A stretch of DNA of 64,000 bases from Eutreptiella sp. 'Long Island Sound 2002' (GCA_964036045.1 OZ038382.1:76359918-76423917), one strand, 5' to 3'. Positions 1 through 11,168 are shown, numbered from the stretch's first letter. The notes: a model not told the origin generated them from the sequence alone. Numbers and translations: made by a program.

Positions 1-914
1 CCCACGGGAAACTGCTCCTCCACCCAGCGGCGCCACGCGTCGGCGAACCTCTCCCGGTCGCCCTGGACCTTCCACCTGGACGTGGAGAACGCCCGGAGCT
101 ACGGCCCCATGTTCTCCGCCATGACCAGGCGGAGGGCATCTCCTCCGCTCTGCCGGCGGAAGCGTGTCGCGGCCGCGCCTGCCACGGTCCCTTGGATGTA
201 CAGCGCCTCGCCCCCGTCGCCACTCAGTGCACTAAGGTGCAGGGCCTCCAGGTCGGCGGGGCAGACCGTGAGCACCGTGCCCTCTCCGCGATCGTACAGG
301 CGCAGTGCTGAGCAGTGGGGCTCCAATGCCGCCACAACCCAGCATGACGCCCGCGACACGCTGTGCAGCAGTGCCAGCGAGGCTGCCGGCCTGTTGCTGG
401 AGGACTCTGCTGCCGGGGCCCTGGGGAGGGCCGCTGCGTGACCCTGCAGCGCTCTGCACATGACAGCTGCATGCTCAGCCTGCCACATGTTGCTCGGGGC
501 TAGAGGCCAGACGTCCTGCCCCTGGATCGCCGGCGGTCGCGTGACCTCCACGAAGACTGCCGGCGCCGGCGGGATGTCCTCGGCCGTGCACCTGTGTGCC
601 CTGCGCACCGGCCCCAGCTCCCTGAGGCACTCCCGGAACACCCGGTAGCAGGCTGGGCCCCTGGACTGCTGCCTCCTGAGCCAGCACGCGGTGACGACGC
701 CCCACTCCAGTCCCCCTGTTTCTACCCGAACACAGGCCCAATACTCCACCCCTTCCAACACCACCAGCCGCCCCATATCCGCCACGCCCACCGTATGGCT
801 GGGAGGCACGCTCTCCAGCCGCAGCCACTGCTTGGCGCTTTCTTCCCACGGCTTGGGGGGCATGCATCCGCTGCTGCTGCATCGCGTCCTGCACGTGCTG
901 CAGGGACACCATCA
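1..914 (-). pseudogene. C-terminal visible part of the same retroelement frame (truncated by window edge)
   Basis: The same frame again, open from 911 with a Met at 863 (MPPKPWEESAKQWLRLESV) to TAG at 101-99. It then stays open through base 1 (LRAFSTSRWKVQGDRERF...). Residues encoded just after the double TGA (Cys/Ser-rich, 911-866) look out of frame. The neighbouring frame reads MSMLMMVSLQHVQDAM there, so a pair of compensating indels around 950-870 is likely. No domain is recognised in the visible 300 residues. RT and endonuclease, if present, would lie to the left of the window. Confidence 0.5.
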
Positions 915-1559
915 TCAGCATGGACATCCCCCGTCCGCTGCCGCCGCCATACACAGCAGGGCATGTTGCATGTGCGCCCCGGGCAACCCCAGGCTGTGCT
1001 GGACGTCCGCCACGTCCAAGGGTGTGCGGGGCGCCGGCAGGGCATCCAACACCGCTGCAGGCAGCTCCCCCAGGGACGGCAGACGCGCGATGGGCCCCAT
1101 GTCCCTGTTGAGGACCACCGCCGCCACCCACCGCCTGTCCAGCGCGGACAGGAGGTTGCCCGGCCTCAGCACCCTGAGGAGGGTACCGATGGCGGACATG
1201 AGGGCGCACACGCCACAGTCCTTGGTGTTGCCGGCTGACTGCTGCACCTGTGCCGCCCGGGCCTCCGCCAGCAGATGCTCTGCACCCGGCCACCCCGCCC
1301 TCTGACCCCTGAGTGCCATGCGCATCGTCCGGACCGCCATGTCCCAAGTGTGCGGCCACTGGGGCGGGGCCCCCGACACCACAGGCCGGTCCAGCGGGTC
1401 CACGGTCAACCGCATGTCAGGGGCCACAAGGTGGTGGGCCGTCCAGTGCCGCATGCTCGGCGTCTCTGACCGGTCGAGGTACACCGCCTCTGAGCCCCCT
1501 AGCTTGAGGTACCTCGCAATGAGGAGGGCAGCCGGGGTTTGGTCGTGCCGCTGGCCCTC
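915..1559 (-). pseudogene. Ulp1/C48-like cysteine peptidase domain of the retroelement frame
   Basis: This segment continues the frame after TGA 1562-1560. It shows the three Ulp1 landmarks in order. His is in MRHWTAHHL (codon 1448-1446), followed by Asp in TVDPLDRP (1400-1398) and Cys in NTKDCGVCAL (1217-1215). Spacing is 16 residues from His to Asp and 61 from Asp to Cys, close to SUMO proteases (17 and 49 in yeast Ulp1). Two Gln residues lie 8-9 residues before the Cys; in Ulp1 the oxyanion-hole Gln is about 6 before. Ulp1-like peptidases occur in host SUMO proteases, in some DNA transposons and in NeSL-clade LINEs. Position inside a long CCCH-containing frame favours the LINE reading. The segment ends at two consecutive TGA codons (917-912), near which the frame may also be shifted. 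Confidence 0.65.
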
Positions 1560-4100
1560 TCACCCCTCCCTCGGGAACATCATGGCGTGGGGGGCCAGGC
1601 ACTGCACCATGTTGGCTGCCAGCGCGACCACGTCGCCACTGAGCTCCACCCCATGGTCCGCGGCCACCAGGAAGTGGTGCCTGGGCTTGGAGTACAGGTG
1701 CTCCAGGGCGCCCCGCAACTCAGCTGGTGGGGGAGAGGCGTTTCCGCAGTCCCGCAGCCAGGGGAGTGCGCCCTGGAGATGCCGCCCTGCTCCTCCTGGC
1801 CAGACGGTGGCCCTAAGGACCGGCAGGTCGCGCCAGACAGCTCCAGCGACCGGATCGCGCCAGGGCTGTGGCCTGTCGGCTCCCCATGGGAGGACAGCCA
1901 CCACCACATGCGTGGTCAGGGGCTCTGCCGCGAGCTGCAACGCCGCCCCCCCGTCGGTATCAATCAACGTGCCCCGTGGGGCAGTGAAGACGTGGCCACC
2001 GGTCCCACGGACCGCGGCCCATTTCCACAAGACCGCCACTGTCTCCCAGCTGGGGGGGCTGGTTCTCCTGGTCAGGACCACTACCGGCGGACACGGGCTG
2101 TTGGTGGCCCACACGCGCCATTCCACTCCCACCAAACGCTCCTGACCAGGGGGCCGGAACACCTGGGGCCATGCGTCTGGGAGCCAGCGATGGACGGCGG
2201 TCCACACATCTGCCCCGTCAGCCCGCGTGAACTGGAGTCCGTCCAGGATGTCCCTGTCCACAGGGCTGGGGACGCGGGCAGTGCAAACCTCCAGCCCCCG
2301 GCCCAGGCGAAACCCTGGCCCCTCTCGGTCTCCCAGCATCAGGACCTCCGGGTCCTTGGCCGCAAGACAAGCCCCCACCGTGGGGAGATGCAGGGAGACA
2401 GTCCACGGCTGGACTGAGACGGGCTGGCGCGGGAGGTCACGGCAGGCCGCCACAGCACTGCAATCCCTCGCCCAGCTGAGCGCTCTGTCCCACCATTGCG
2501 CCCACGCACCCGGCGCTGCGGGCAACGACCAGGACAGGTACGTCATGACTGCCTTAGCCTGCCACTCGCGAGGGTCCATGCCGGCATGATGTGTGTGCCA
2601 CGTGAACACCCACCCCAGGTTGGCCTCCTGGACGGTGACCATGTCCCTCCACCGGACCACCGGGAACAGAGTGAGCAGGGCCGCCATGCCACATGGCAAC
2701 GCCACCGCCCACTCGGTCAGGCCCCGACTCTCCACCGCATACCCCACCGCTGGGAGCCCTCCTCGTTGCGCCTTTACCACCACCTCCTCCAGCAACGTTC
2801 CGTGGCCCCGGCCGTGGGCGTGGCTGCGGTCCAGGCTGAGGGCCCCCACACGGGCCATGGCCTGGAGGATCAGGAGCGATTCCTGGGGTACTCCCCGCGG
2901 CACCGGCGCCTGGGGGTGGGCGAACCGGCAGGCATCTGCTCGCATGCACCACCCCTTGGCCCAGTGCCTGCAGGTTTCCACCTCCCCCGTCTTTGGCCCA
3001 GCCTCGTCGGCCGCTCCCAGCTCCCGTGGACCCACCTCACGTGCCTCCTTCGCCCACTCGATCTCCAGCTCCTCGTCCTGCTCCACGGCGCTCTGTGCCT
3101 CTTCACTCCTCCTGCGTTGGTCCTCCTCCTCCAGTACCTCCGTCGTCGGCGGCGGGCTCGTGGCAGCCCTGAATCTCGCCAGGGCCGCCGCCACAATGGC
3201 CTGCACGTCCACCTCCCCCCCGGCCACCTCCGGCTGATCCTGCTGCTGCTCCTCCCCCGTGAATTGCTCCTGCCCCACCTCGTCACCGTCATGGCCTGTC
3301 TCCTCATCACTGCCCACCGGGACCGCGTGTTCGGACCCATGGGGGGCGGCGCTCTCGTCGAGGCGCGTGCCCACCACCACCAGCAGCTTGAGGTCACCGC
3401 CGCGGCTCTCAAGGCGGTAGCTGCTGGAGGTGGGGACGAGGACCACCCCATCCCCGGTCAGCAGCAGGCGGTCCACGCCGAACACGACCTCTGCACCCTC
3501 GGGGTGCACCGCCACCAGGAGCGCATGGGATCCCAGCGCCTGGGGCGTGAGGGGCCGCACGGCCTGCTCGCAACGCCAAGCGTCAGCCCCACCTCGCCAC
3601 AAGGCCGCGTACAGGCCTTCGTCCCGCCGCACGTCCTCCAGCCCTGCCTCGTCCAGCAGGCGCCCCACGGACAGGCGCACCGACAGGGGGAGGCCTTCCT
3701 GGGGCTCGGCCGCCCGGACATCACCGGGGTGGTGACCCAGGACCGCCGCGTCCCCCAGCTGGACACAGCGGACCTGGCCGTCGTCCGGGGACTCGGCCAC
3801 TAGGGCCACCTCCCGGGTGACCTGCCCTGGGCGCTGGAGCTCGTAGCGCTCCAGGGCGCTCGCCAGCATCCCTGCCTGCCGCTGCCCCGTACCCATGAGG
3901 CGGTGCCTGTGGACACCCTCGGCCGCATGGTACCTGCAGTGCTGCTGCTCACAGCTCCACAGGGGAGGGGGCGGCATCGCAGTGGGCATGGGCCGCAGCG
4001 GCGCGTGGGCCGGGTCCACGTCCATGCCGGCGTAGACGTCGGGCCCGGCGTCGTCCTCATACATGAGGGCCAGCGCGGACTCACCGCGCCAGTACGCCTC
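1560..4100 (-). pseudogene. LINE-like polyprotein segment with CCCH zinc finger
   Basis: An open stretch of 846 codons (first ATG at 4064) between TGA 4103-4101 and TGA 1562-1560, in the same frame as its neighbours. At 2972-2916 it encodes a CCCH zinc finger with spacing C-x7-C-x5-C-x3-H (about residue 365 from the ATG). This class usually binds RNA, and also occurs in retroelement proteins. Ahead of the finger is a Glu/Asp/Gln-rich, probably disordered region. After it are about 450 residues of globular-looking sequence with many Trp, which I do not recognise. The Ulp1-like peptidase domain follows directly beyond the TGA. Finger plus downstream cysteine peptidase fits the N-terminal half of a NeSL-type non-LTR retrotransposon protein. 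The RT would lie beyond the left edge and cannot be seen. Confidence 0.6.
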
Positions 4101-4946
4101 TCAGGCCGCCACTTCCTCCGCCCCCTGCTCTTCCTCCGCCTCTTCCCCAGCCGCAACCATCACTGGCGTCGTGTCCGGTCGCGGCGGGAAGGGCGCCAGA
4201 GGCCGCTCGTCAGCGCCTCCGCCCCTTGCCGCCTCCGCCGCGTCCAGCCGTGGCCGCAGGTGATCGGACAGCCGGGCCCAGCTGATGCCCGCATGGAGGT
4301 CCATGCTGTACGCCAGCCCCGCCGGATACGGCTCTTCGGGTGCCACCTGGCGCCACTCCCGCCACTCCCACATCCAGTCCTCCACTCCTTCCCCCTTCGC
4401 ACGCCTCCCACTGGGCTCCACGACCCCACCGCCCCCCGCCGGTGTCTGCGCCTCCGGCACACCCCGCCCCGCGTCTTGTCCCCCCGAAGCAACCACCTCG
4501 GACGGCTTCTCCTTGGCCCCTTCCGCCCTCAAGGCGACAGCCGGCAGCGCCTGCGCGATCAGCTCACCGGCGTCAGCCCGCCCCCGCGGCCCTTCCGGCG
4601 CGGCTCCATGGCCCCCCGCGGCTGTCCGCCGGTACGCCTCCAGGGCCTGCGCGAGCAGCTCGCTGATGTCTTGCGGGCCGGCCACTGCCGCCTCCTGCGC
4701 CGCATCACCCGCCTGTTCCCCCGCCGTAGGCCTCCCCATGGGGGCTGCGCCCTGCATCCCACGCGTCGGGGGTGGACCACCACCCGGCACCACCGGCTCA
4801 GGCCCCGTCGGCACCACGGGCGGAGCCCGGCGCGGCACGGCTGGATCTAGCACCGGGACCGTCCGCGCCGGAGACCCAGCCGCGGTATGCCCCGGCCGGG
4901 GCACCGCCAGGGGTGGCGCAGCCGCAGGCGCCCCCATTCTCCTCGC
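4101..4946 (-). pseudogene. Second segment of the same frame (Pro/Ala-rich linker)
   Basis: About 280 codons, in the same frame as the segments before and after. It is bounded by TAG (4949-4947) upstream and TGA (4103-4101) downstream; the first ATG is at 4937. The composition is Pro/Ala/Gly-rich with one Trp-rich patch (EDWMWEWREWRQVAPEEP) and an acidic end (EEAEEEQGAEEVAA). It looks like a disordered linker of an ORF1-type or polyprotein N-terminus. I see no catalytic motif. Both bounding stops are one C-to-T change away from sense codons (CAG, CGA), and no indel is needed to join the segments. Confidence 0.5.
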
Positions 4947-5759
4947 CTAGCCCGGGGGCACGCCACGTGCCTCCCCAAGCGACACCCCCAGCTGCTGGGC
5001 GCCCCGCCCCGGCGCAGGCACCGGTACCGGTACCGGCACCGGTACCGTGTGCTGAGGCGGCCGTGGGTGCTGCTGGGGCAGGGGATGCGGGTACACCACA
5101 TGCTGGTGCGGACGGTGATTGTGATGGTGATGGTGAAGGTGGACAGGGTGCTGTGGCACAGCCGCCGGGTGATGGTGATGGTGAAGGTGGACAGGGAGCT
5201 GTGGCATAGCCGCCGGGTGTACTTGTTGGTGTGGGAAGTGATGCTGCATCATGGGGAACCCGACAGGGTGATGAAGTAGGTGATGGAGATGGAGCTGGTG
5301 GTAGTGGTGAGCCCCGAAAGGCATAAAGGGCATGGGCCCGAGTCCCGGGGGGGGCGGCATCGGAAACGCACCCGGCGCCGCATACAACGGCCGCCCCGCC
5401 GGTCCCACTGGGGGCCGCCCGCGCTGCGCGTCCTCGAGCTGCCCGAGATCTTGTAGACATCGGAGTAGTCGGTTGAGCAGGTGCACCCCGAACGGCACCG
5501 TGCCCGCTGCGAACCGCGCCTGAACGTCAGGCGCGTTGTACGGGTGGGGATTGCGGGCCAACATCTGCCGCAAGCAGACGTCGACAAAGTCGTCCCATCC
5601 GTTGTCCCTGGCCGGACGGTCCGCGTCCACGCGGGCCTGGAACGCCGCATACGTGTGCGGCCCGTGTCTGACGCGATCAGACACCGTGTCTACCAGGCGC
5701 CGGGCACGTCGCCAGAAGGCTGGCAACTCCGCGGGATCGGTGGGGACAGATAGCGACAT
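4947..5759 (-). pseudogene. N-terminal segment of LINE-like polyprotein (His/Pro-rich)
   Basis: This is the first segment (270 codons) of a frame that continues to the left edge of the window. It starts at an ATG at 5759 (MSLSVPTDPAEL). Residues 1-95 look globular (FWRRARRLVDTV, WDDFVDVCLRQMLARNP). After that comes a Pro/Gly stretch, then a His-rich block of about 80 residues with several HHHHH runs, then a PVPVPVPV tract. The His block is encoded by a 48-bp direct repeat at 5121 and 5169, and the PV tract by an ACCGGT-type microsatellite near 5020-5050. The segment ends at TAG (4949-4947), but the same frame is open on the other side. I recognise no domain here. It is most likely the N-terminus of the Ulp1-bearing retroelement protein described in the next entries. 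Confidence 0.55.
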
Positions 5760-6420
5760 TTAGCTAACGAAGGCTGTGTGAGCTATGGACATGGGAGAAC
5801 GGGTGGACTCTGTGGCCCGTCCCGCTAGCTGCTGGCCTTATGATGCACAACACTTCGCACGACACAGTTGCCCACCCCTCTTCCGCGCCCCCCCCCCCTT
5901 CCCTTTCCTGCTCCTTTGCCCCCGGTTTTGCCCCCTCGGTGTGCTCCTTGGTTCGAGCCGGTTGTTGGTGGGTGTGTTGCCAGGCAGGGTTGGGGGGGGG
6001 GGGGCGCCCGACGCTGGCTCTGGTCCCTCCCTCCAGGAGTTTCCCCACGGGGGGGCTGATGCATGCACTCCCCGTCAGGGTGTAACTCTGTTGTACGGGC
6101 CGTCCATTTGTACCCGCTCCGTAGAAATGGACCTGCGCCGTAACCAGGTACGTCGGCCCTTCCCCACACCGGGGTCGGGTACACTGTGGGTCTCTGGGAG
6201 ATCCTTGCGGGATAGGCGCGTCTCTTGCCTACCCCGATGGACGGTGTTCCCTACCCGCAGCCCCTCACAGGACACGAACCGCAGTACGTGCCGTGGGGAG
6301 TGCTCTTGGTCAGGCATATTGGCCAGCCCCCCAGGCCGGTGCCACCTCGGGCCACTGGCCAACGGTCCGGGGCGTAACCCACCTTATTGCCTGCGCTCAG
6401 GTGGGGCCGATACGGACACC
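5760..6420. other. GC-rich non-coding region upstream of the Ulp1-bearing frame
   Basis: Lies just upstream (minus-strand sense) of the ATG at 5759. It has C and G homopolymer runs, for example a long G run around 5992-6004. No coding region is supported: the open frames are low-complexity and overlap on both strands. It could be the 5' UTR or promoter of the minus-strand element. Confidence 0.4.
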
Positions 6421-8130
6421 GGGGGGGCCCCCAAACCCCTGAGGTCGGGTACCTCACCAGCGTCTTTTGCGGGCTCTTGCCACCCCAGCCCCCCCCCCTT
6501 CGCTGCGGTGTTGCTCCCTGCCTCCCAGCTTCCTTCCCGAGGGGTGTCCCCCTTTCCCGCGCCCCTTGCCGTGCTTCCTGGTTCCTGCCGTGTCCCGTCT
6601 GCCCCTGCTGTCTGCCCCTGCTCTGGCGCGTTGGTATCGTTTGTTTTTTTTGTTTTTCCACCGCTCGCCACTCGTCTATCCCCCCGGCGTTTCGGTCTGT
6701 CCTCTGCCCCCCCCCATATCCCCTCGCTGTCTCCTCGCTGTCCTCGCCCCTTTCGTGGGTGGGTGGAGGAGAAGGGGGTGGGGGGAAGGGGGGCTTCCTC
6801 GCTGCCTGTCCCCTGGCGTAAGCACGTCGCGAGCACGGTTCAGGCACGAGGCGCGGCTCTTGTCCCTCTGCAGGTGGGGGGGGGGCTTGCCGTGTGGCTC
6901 CCGTCGTCGCCCTACCTACCTTGCGGTCGCACCCCCGATGGTCCCCCCGTTGGTGCTCGCACGGCGCGTGTTCCCTTTGAACACAGTCGTGTGGTCCGTC
7001 CCGCACCCTCTCTCCGTTGCTTCCCCACTCTGCCGCGTTGTCCTCGGGGGGGGTCAGCCTTCCGCTACCGTCATCCCCCACCCTCGGGGGGGCGGTGGTG
7101 TGTGGGGGGGGGGGGCACCCTTGTCGTCTTCCCTTTGTAGCACGCATGTCGCAGGCAGGACGCAAGCACGACGCAAGCACAGGGCGAGGCTGCAGTGGGG
7201 GGGGGGGATGGTTTCCCCTTTCGGGCCCCCATACCCCCCAGGTCGGGTACTTCACCAGCGTGTCTTGCGGGCCCATGTCGCCCCGGCCTCCCCCCGTACG
7301 TCGCCGTATTGGTCCCTGCCTTCTCGCTTTCTTCCCCTGGCGCGTTGGTTTGCTTTGTTCTTTGTTTTTTTTTTCCACCGCCCGCTGCCCGTCTCTCCCC
7401 CTGACGCGTCGGTCTGTCCTCTGCCCCCCCCGGATGTCCCCTCGCCGCCTCCTCGCTGTCCTCGCCCCTTTCCTGGGTGGGTGGGGGAGAAGGGGGTGGG
7501 GGAAGGGGGGGCGTCCTCGCTGTCCGTCCTCTGGCGTAAGCACGTCGCAAGCACGGTGCAGGCACGAGGCGCAGCACTTGTCCCTCTGCAGGGGGCCGGG
7601 GGGCTGCCGTGTGGCTCCTGTCGTCGCCCTTCCTACCCTGCGTTCGGACCCCCGTGGCCCCCCCCTGCTGGGGCTTGCACGGCGCGTGCTTCCTATGGGC
7701 ACGATCGCGTGGTCCGTCCCGCACCCTCTCTCCGCTGCCTCCACACCTTGCCGCTTTGTCCTCGGGGGGGGGGGCGCTGTCCGCCCCTCCCTACCTGCAT
7801 CCCCCACCCTTGGGGGGGCGGGGGTGTGTGGGGGGGGGGGGCATGTCGTCTCCCCTTCGTAGCACGCACGTCGCAGGCACAACGCAAGCATGGCGCAGGC
7901 AAGAGGCGCGGCACTTGTCCCTCTGCAGGGGGGGAGGGCTGCCGTGGGTCACCCGTCGTCGCCCCTCCTACCCTGCGTGCGCACCCCCGGGGGGGCGGAG
8001 GTGTGTGGGGGGGGGGGGCGCCCTTGTCGTTGTCCCTTCGTTGCACGCATGTCGCAGGCACGACGCAAGCACGACGCAAGCACGGGTTGAGGCACTTGGC
8101 TGCAGCGGGGGGGGGGGGGTTCTCCTTTGG
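6421..8130. repeat. Tandem repeats of about 800 bp, rich in G/C homopolymers
   Basis: Two diverged direct copies are visible. The anchor ggtcgggtac-tcaccagcg occurs at 6443 and 7241 (798 bp apart). Each copy continues with the same order of blocks: a T-run then ccgccc, the gggtgggtgg-agaagggggtgg block, and a cttgtccctctgcagg block. The last recurs at about 6857, 7577 and 7915. A third, partial copy runs from about 7860 to 8130. Short cgacgcaagca-type units repeat at 7150-7180, 7870-7900 and 8055-8090. No coding is supported. Adjacent to the start of a LINE-like frame, these could be 5' promoter monomers. Confidence 0.6.
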
Positions 8131-8680
8131 GACTTCCCGCCCTTCTCCATGGTATAGGCTCCGCACCCCAGGATCTCCAGCCGCTGTTGCCCCTTGGTGG
8201 TAGTCGCCACATCTCCGCATGGTGCTCAGTGTCCCGTGCCTGCTCCCTCCTGTGCCCATACTTACCGGAGGAGGTACGTACCCGGGTGGAAACGGATGAT
8301 GAGGAAGTGCGGGCAGCGGGGAGGACTTACCGTACGCCTCGAAGGCTTCTTGCGCCATCCGCCGCCCTGGTCGAGGGGAGGGCCCCTGTTTTGGCACCCA
8401 ACAGCCCGGGGGGGGCGGACTGCCCACCCTCTCCCTGGTGCCTGTGTATCCACTTCCGAGCGGCCTGATACCGGTGCTGTGGTATCAGTCCGCTGGAAGT
8501 GGCGGCTACAAAGCGGCCGGGCACTCTTGTCCCCCGGGCCTCTGCCACCCCCGAGCGCGATGGAGGCCCCTGAGGTCCTATGGCAGAGACGCGGGGAGAC
8601 GGGCAGGGGATTCATTTGTGGCATCCCCTGGCCACCTAGTTAATCAGATCAGCATTATCGCTGCCGCAGGGGGCCCATCG
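8131..8680. other. GC-rich stretch without recognisable gene
   Basis: Open frames on both strands have no recognisable domain and mirror one another, as expected from GC-rich composition. Nothing else seen. Confidence 0.3.
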
Positions 8681-8860
8681 GATGGCGCCGCTGGTGCCCG
8701 TCCCCTCTGCGCCACAATAACTGCAACAGGCGCAGGGGGTCCAGTGGATGGCGCCACTGGCGCGTGTCCCCTCTGCGCCACAGGTTCCGTCACCGCACGG
8801 GAGGCCCTACAGATGGCGCCGCAGGTGCCCGTCCCCCCGTGCCACTGCCTGCCTCCGGCG
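8681..8860 (+). repeat. Three direct repeats of 65-66 bp
   Basis: The anchor gatggcgcc starts at 8681, 8747 and 8812. Each copy continues with ctggtgcccgtcccctctgc-like sequence. The core contains the palindrome ggcgcc. Non-coding. Confidence 0.65.
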
Positions 8861-9299
8861 CCAGGCTTGGTTGACGTGACATGACACATGCATGAATGAG
8901 GTCAGAGTCGGTTTCAGGACGCGCACGGCGCACGGCACGACGCATGGCAACTATCCCCTACCCCTGCCCCCTCTGCTTCCTCCCTCGCCCTCTGTGCTCA
9001 CCTGGTGCTGAGCATGCCCCTGTCTCCCTCGTTGCTCCCTCTCTCTGCTCCGGCTGTCCTGCCTTCGCTCACCTCCTAAGTGTCCTACCTCTTTCGCCCT
9101 GCCCGTGCCCTCTTCCCTCGTCCTTGCCGGCCCTCGATGCATGACACTACGCAGGCACACAGCACACTGCACCTTTGGGGGCGGGCTGCCTTGTGGCAGC
9201 ACGCCGCAGCACCCCGCCTTGCCCAGTGCCCCCGCACGCTGCGGGCGGCTCGCTCGGTTGTGGGGCACCATGTTACCCCCTTCTCTGCCCTGCCATCTC
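8861..9299. other. Pyrimidine-rich non-coding stretch
   Basis: C/T-rich on the plus strand with scattered short repeats. No gene supported. Confidence 0.3.
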
Positions 9300-10240
9300 G
9301 GACCCTCTGCCCTCCGGCTAGCGCGAGCACAGTGCGGAGCAATTCGCGAGGCAGCGCTCCCTCTCTGCCCCCCTCTCTGCCTGCCCCGGCCCCCTGGCCC
9401 TGTCCTGCCCCGTGTCTGCTCGCCCTCTCTCACCTTGCCCTGCCCCTCGTCCCTGGTTGCAGGGTCTCCGGCCTCCTATCTCTCTGTCCCCCTCCTCCCT
9501 CTTTCCCTTCGGCGTGCACCGTGCAGAGCGTGCGCAAGGCAACGCTCCCACTCCCTCTCTCCCTTGCTGCCCCCTGGTGTCCTGTGCTCCTGGTTTGTGG
9601 CACGCACTTTGTACCGCACACGTCCCTCCGGGGGCAGGCTGCCTAGCGGCCGCGGCACGTCCAGGGCCCCCGCTCGCCGCAGGCGGTCTGCTCGTTCGCG
9701 GGGCACCCCCTTCGTTCTTGCCCCTGGTCCGCTTACACTAGCCGTGCTTTAGGTCCGAGTTTAGCATGCTTCTGTTCTCTCGCCTCCTCTTCCTTACCTC
9801 CGCCCCCCGGCCAGCGCGAGCACGGTGCGGAGCAATTCGCGAGGCAACCCTCCCTCCCTGCCCCCCCCCTCTGCTCCCGCTCCCTGGCCCAGCCCTGCCC
9901 CTTGTGTGCTTGTTCTCCCTTGTCCCCCCTTGCCCCGCTTCCCAGGCCCCTGGGTCACTGGCCCTCTGTCTCCTTGTCCCCGTCCTCCCTTTACCCCCTC
10001 GGCATACAGTTCGCCCTGCAATACGCGAGGCATCCCTCCCACTCCCTCTTCACCTTGCCGCCCCCTGGTGCCCTGGTCCCTGGGCTTGTGGCACGCACGT
10101 CGCACTGCACCCGCCTGCGGCCTTTGTCCCTCTACGCCCGCCCTGCCTCCCCCTCCCTCCCCTGCCCTTTTCCCCCTCGGACACTACGCAGGACACTGCG
10201 CAGGCAAGTCGCACGCATGTCGCAGGCACGCACCTGGCCC
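9300..10240. repeat. Two diverged direct repeats, about 492 bp period
   Basis: The block gcgcgagcac-gtgcggagcaattcgcgaggca occurs at 9321 and 9814 (493 bp apart). A downstream block (cccctggtg...tgtggcacgcac) occurs at 9571 and 10062 (491 bp apart). The intervening sequence is pyrimidine-rich in both copies. No coding is supported. These resemble, but are not the same as, the 800-bp units to the left. Confidence 0.55.
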
Positions 10241-10442
10241 CTATCGTCGGCGCCGTCTGGCTGGTTGGCACCACGCTGCGGCCGCCCGCCGCTGCCACAG
10301 CCCCCACAGGTGCCGCCGCCGCGGGCAGCCACTCCAAATGCCGCGGGGGGTGCGGCCCTGGTAGGCCCCGGCTGCCCCCGGGCCAGGGTTTCACTGTAAC
10401 CCCCGCGGCGCCTGGTCGCCGGGGGGGATCCATCACAAACAT

Positions 10443-10789
10443 CTGCAAGACATCGAAAAAAAAAGACCACTTGGGATGCTCCAAGAAGTGTTTTTAAGCC
10501 ATTTTGAGCCCGTGGGGGCGCTTTTTGGGCCATGGAAAATCCCAAAATGCCTTGAAAATGGGTCTTTTTGGGACCAAAAATGGGCCAAAAAGGGGTCAAA
10601 AACGCGTTTTTCCAAAAGTGATCCCGGACCATTTGGGATGCTCAAACAAGTGTTTTTAGCCCGTTTTGACCATGTTTTGACCGAGTTTAGCCCCTTCCAC
10701 CACGTGTATGCACCACTTTGTGCCCTTCGCACGTACCTTAGAGCCGTGTGGTGGAGCCACCTAGAGTTGGGAGAGGGGTGTAGATTGGA

Positions 10790-10791
<2 letters not shown>
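10443..10791 (-). repeat. Partial TA-associated inverted-repeat element
   Basis: This is the left end of the element family seen in full at 33680-34890, in reverse orientation. It contains two 162-bp-type sub-repeat units (caagtgttttt..., aaaatgggtcttttt...), the block gtatgcaccactttgtgccc and the terminal gggagaggggtgtag. It then runs directly into a TA array. Confidence 0.7.

Positions 10792-10881
<90 letters not shown>
10792..10881. repeat. TA dinucleotide array
   Basis: About 90 bp of nearly pure TA with single C and G interruptions. It separates the partial inverted-repeat element from the LINE fragment. Confidence 0.95.
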
Positions 10882-10884
10882 GAC

Positions 10885-11168
10885 GTGGCACGGCTGGAAC
10901 CCCACCGGTACTGCTGGGTGCCGGTGACGACCAGTTTCACATCGTCTGACGTGTCGCCCCGGGGAGACGGTGCCACAAACGTGGCGGTGGCCAGCCACGG
11001 AATCCCCACGTGGACGGGTGCCATCTACGGCACGGTCCTGGAGGCAGAGATCATCGGCGCGGCGGCGTACCTGTTGCACACGCCCCCGTCAGCGTGCACG
11101 GTGCGCGTGGAGGATGCGTCCATCATAGGAGCGCATCTCCGCAGGGCGCAGGAGGCCCTGTACCGCGG
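10885..11168 (+). pseudogene. LINE RNase H fragment (left half, interrupted by chromovirus)
   Basis: An open plus-strand frame encodes TWTGAIYGTVLEAEIIGAA, then VRVEDASIIGAHLRRAQEAL. This resembles the central part of a LINE RNase H domain: the conserved Glu in EAE, followed by the Asp of a DS-type strand. The fragment starts right after a TA array and stops where the chromovirus LTR begins at 11169. The same frame and protein type resume at 28295. I infer one LINE split by the LTR element. The first RNase H Asp is not evident, so the 5' part has been lost. Confidence 0.5.

Noticed and set aside
475-1359. 294-codon minus-strand frame overlapping the Ulp1 segment, and plus-strand frames over 594-1305
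   Set aside because: Shadows of the GC-rich coding frame that carries the His-Asp-Cys set. Gly/Pro/Ala-rich without motifs. A short stretch near 950-870 may be true coding after indels, as noted.
5785-8203. Plus- and minus-strand frames of 450-580 codons in the tandem-repeat region
   Set aside because: Ser/Pro/Cys or Arg/Gly-rich translations of C/G homopolymer repeats, overlapping on both strands.
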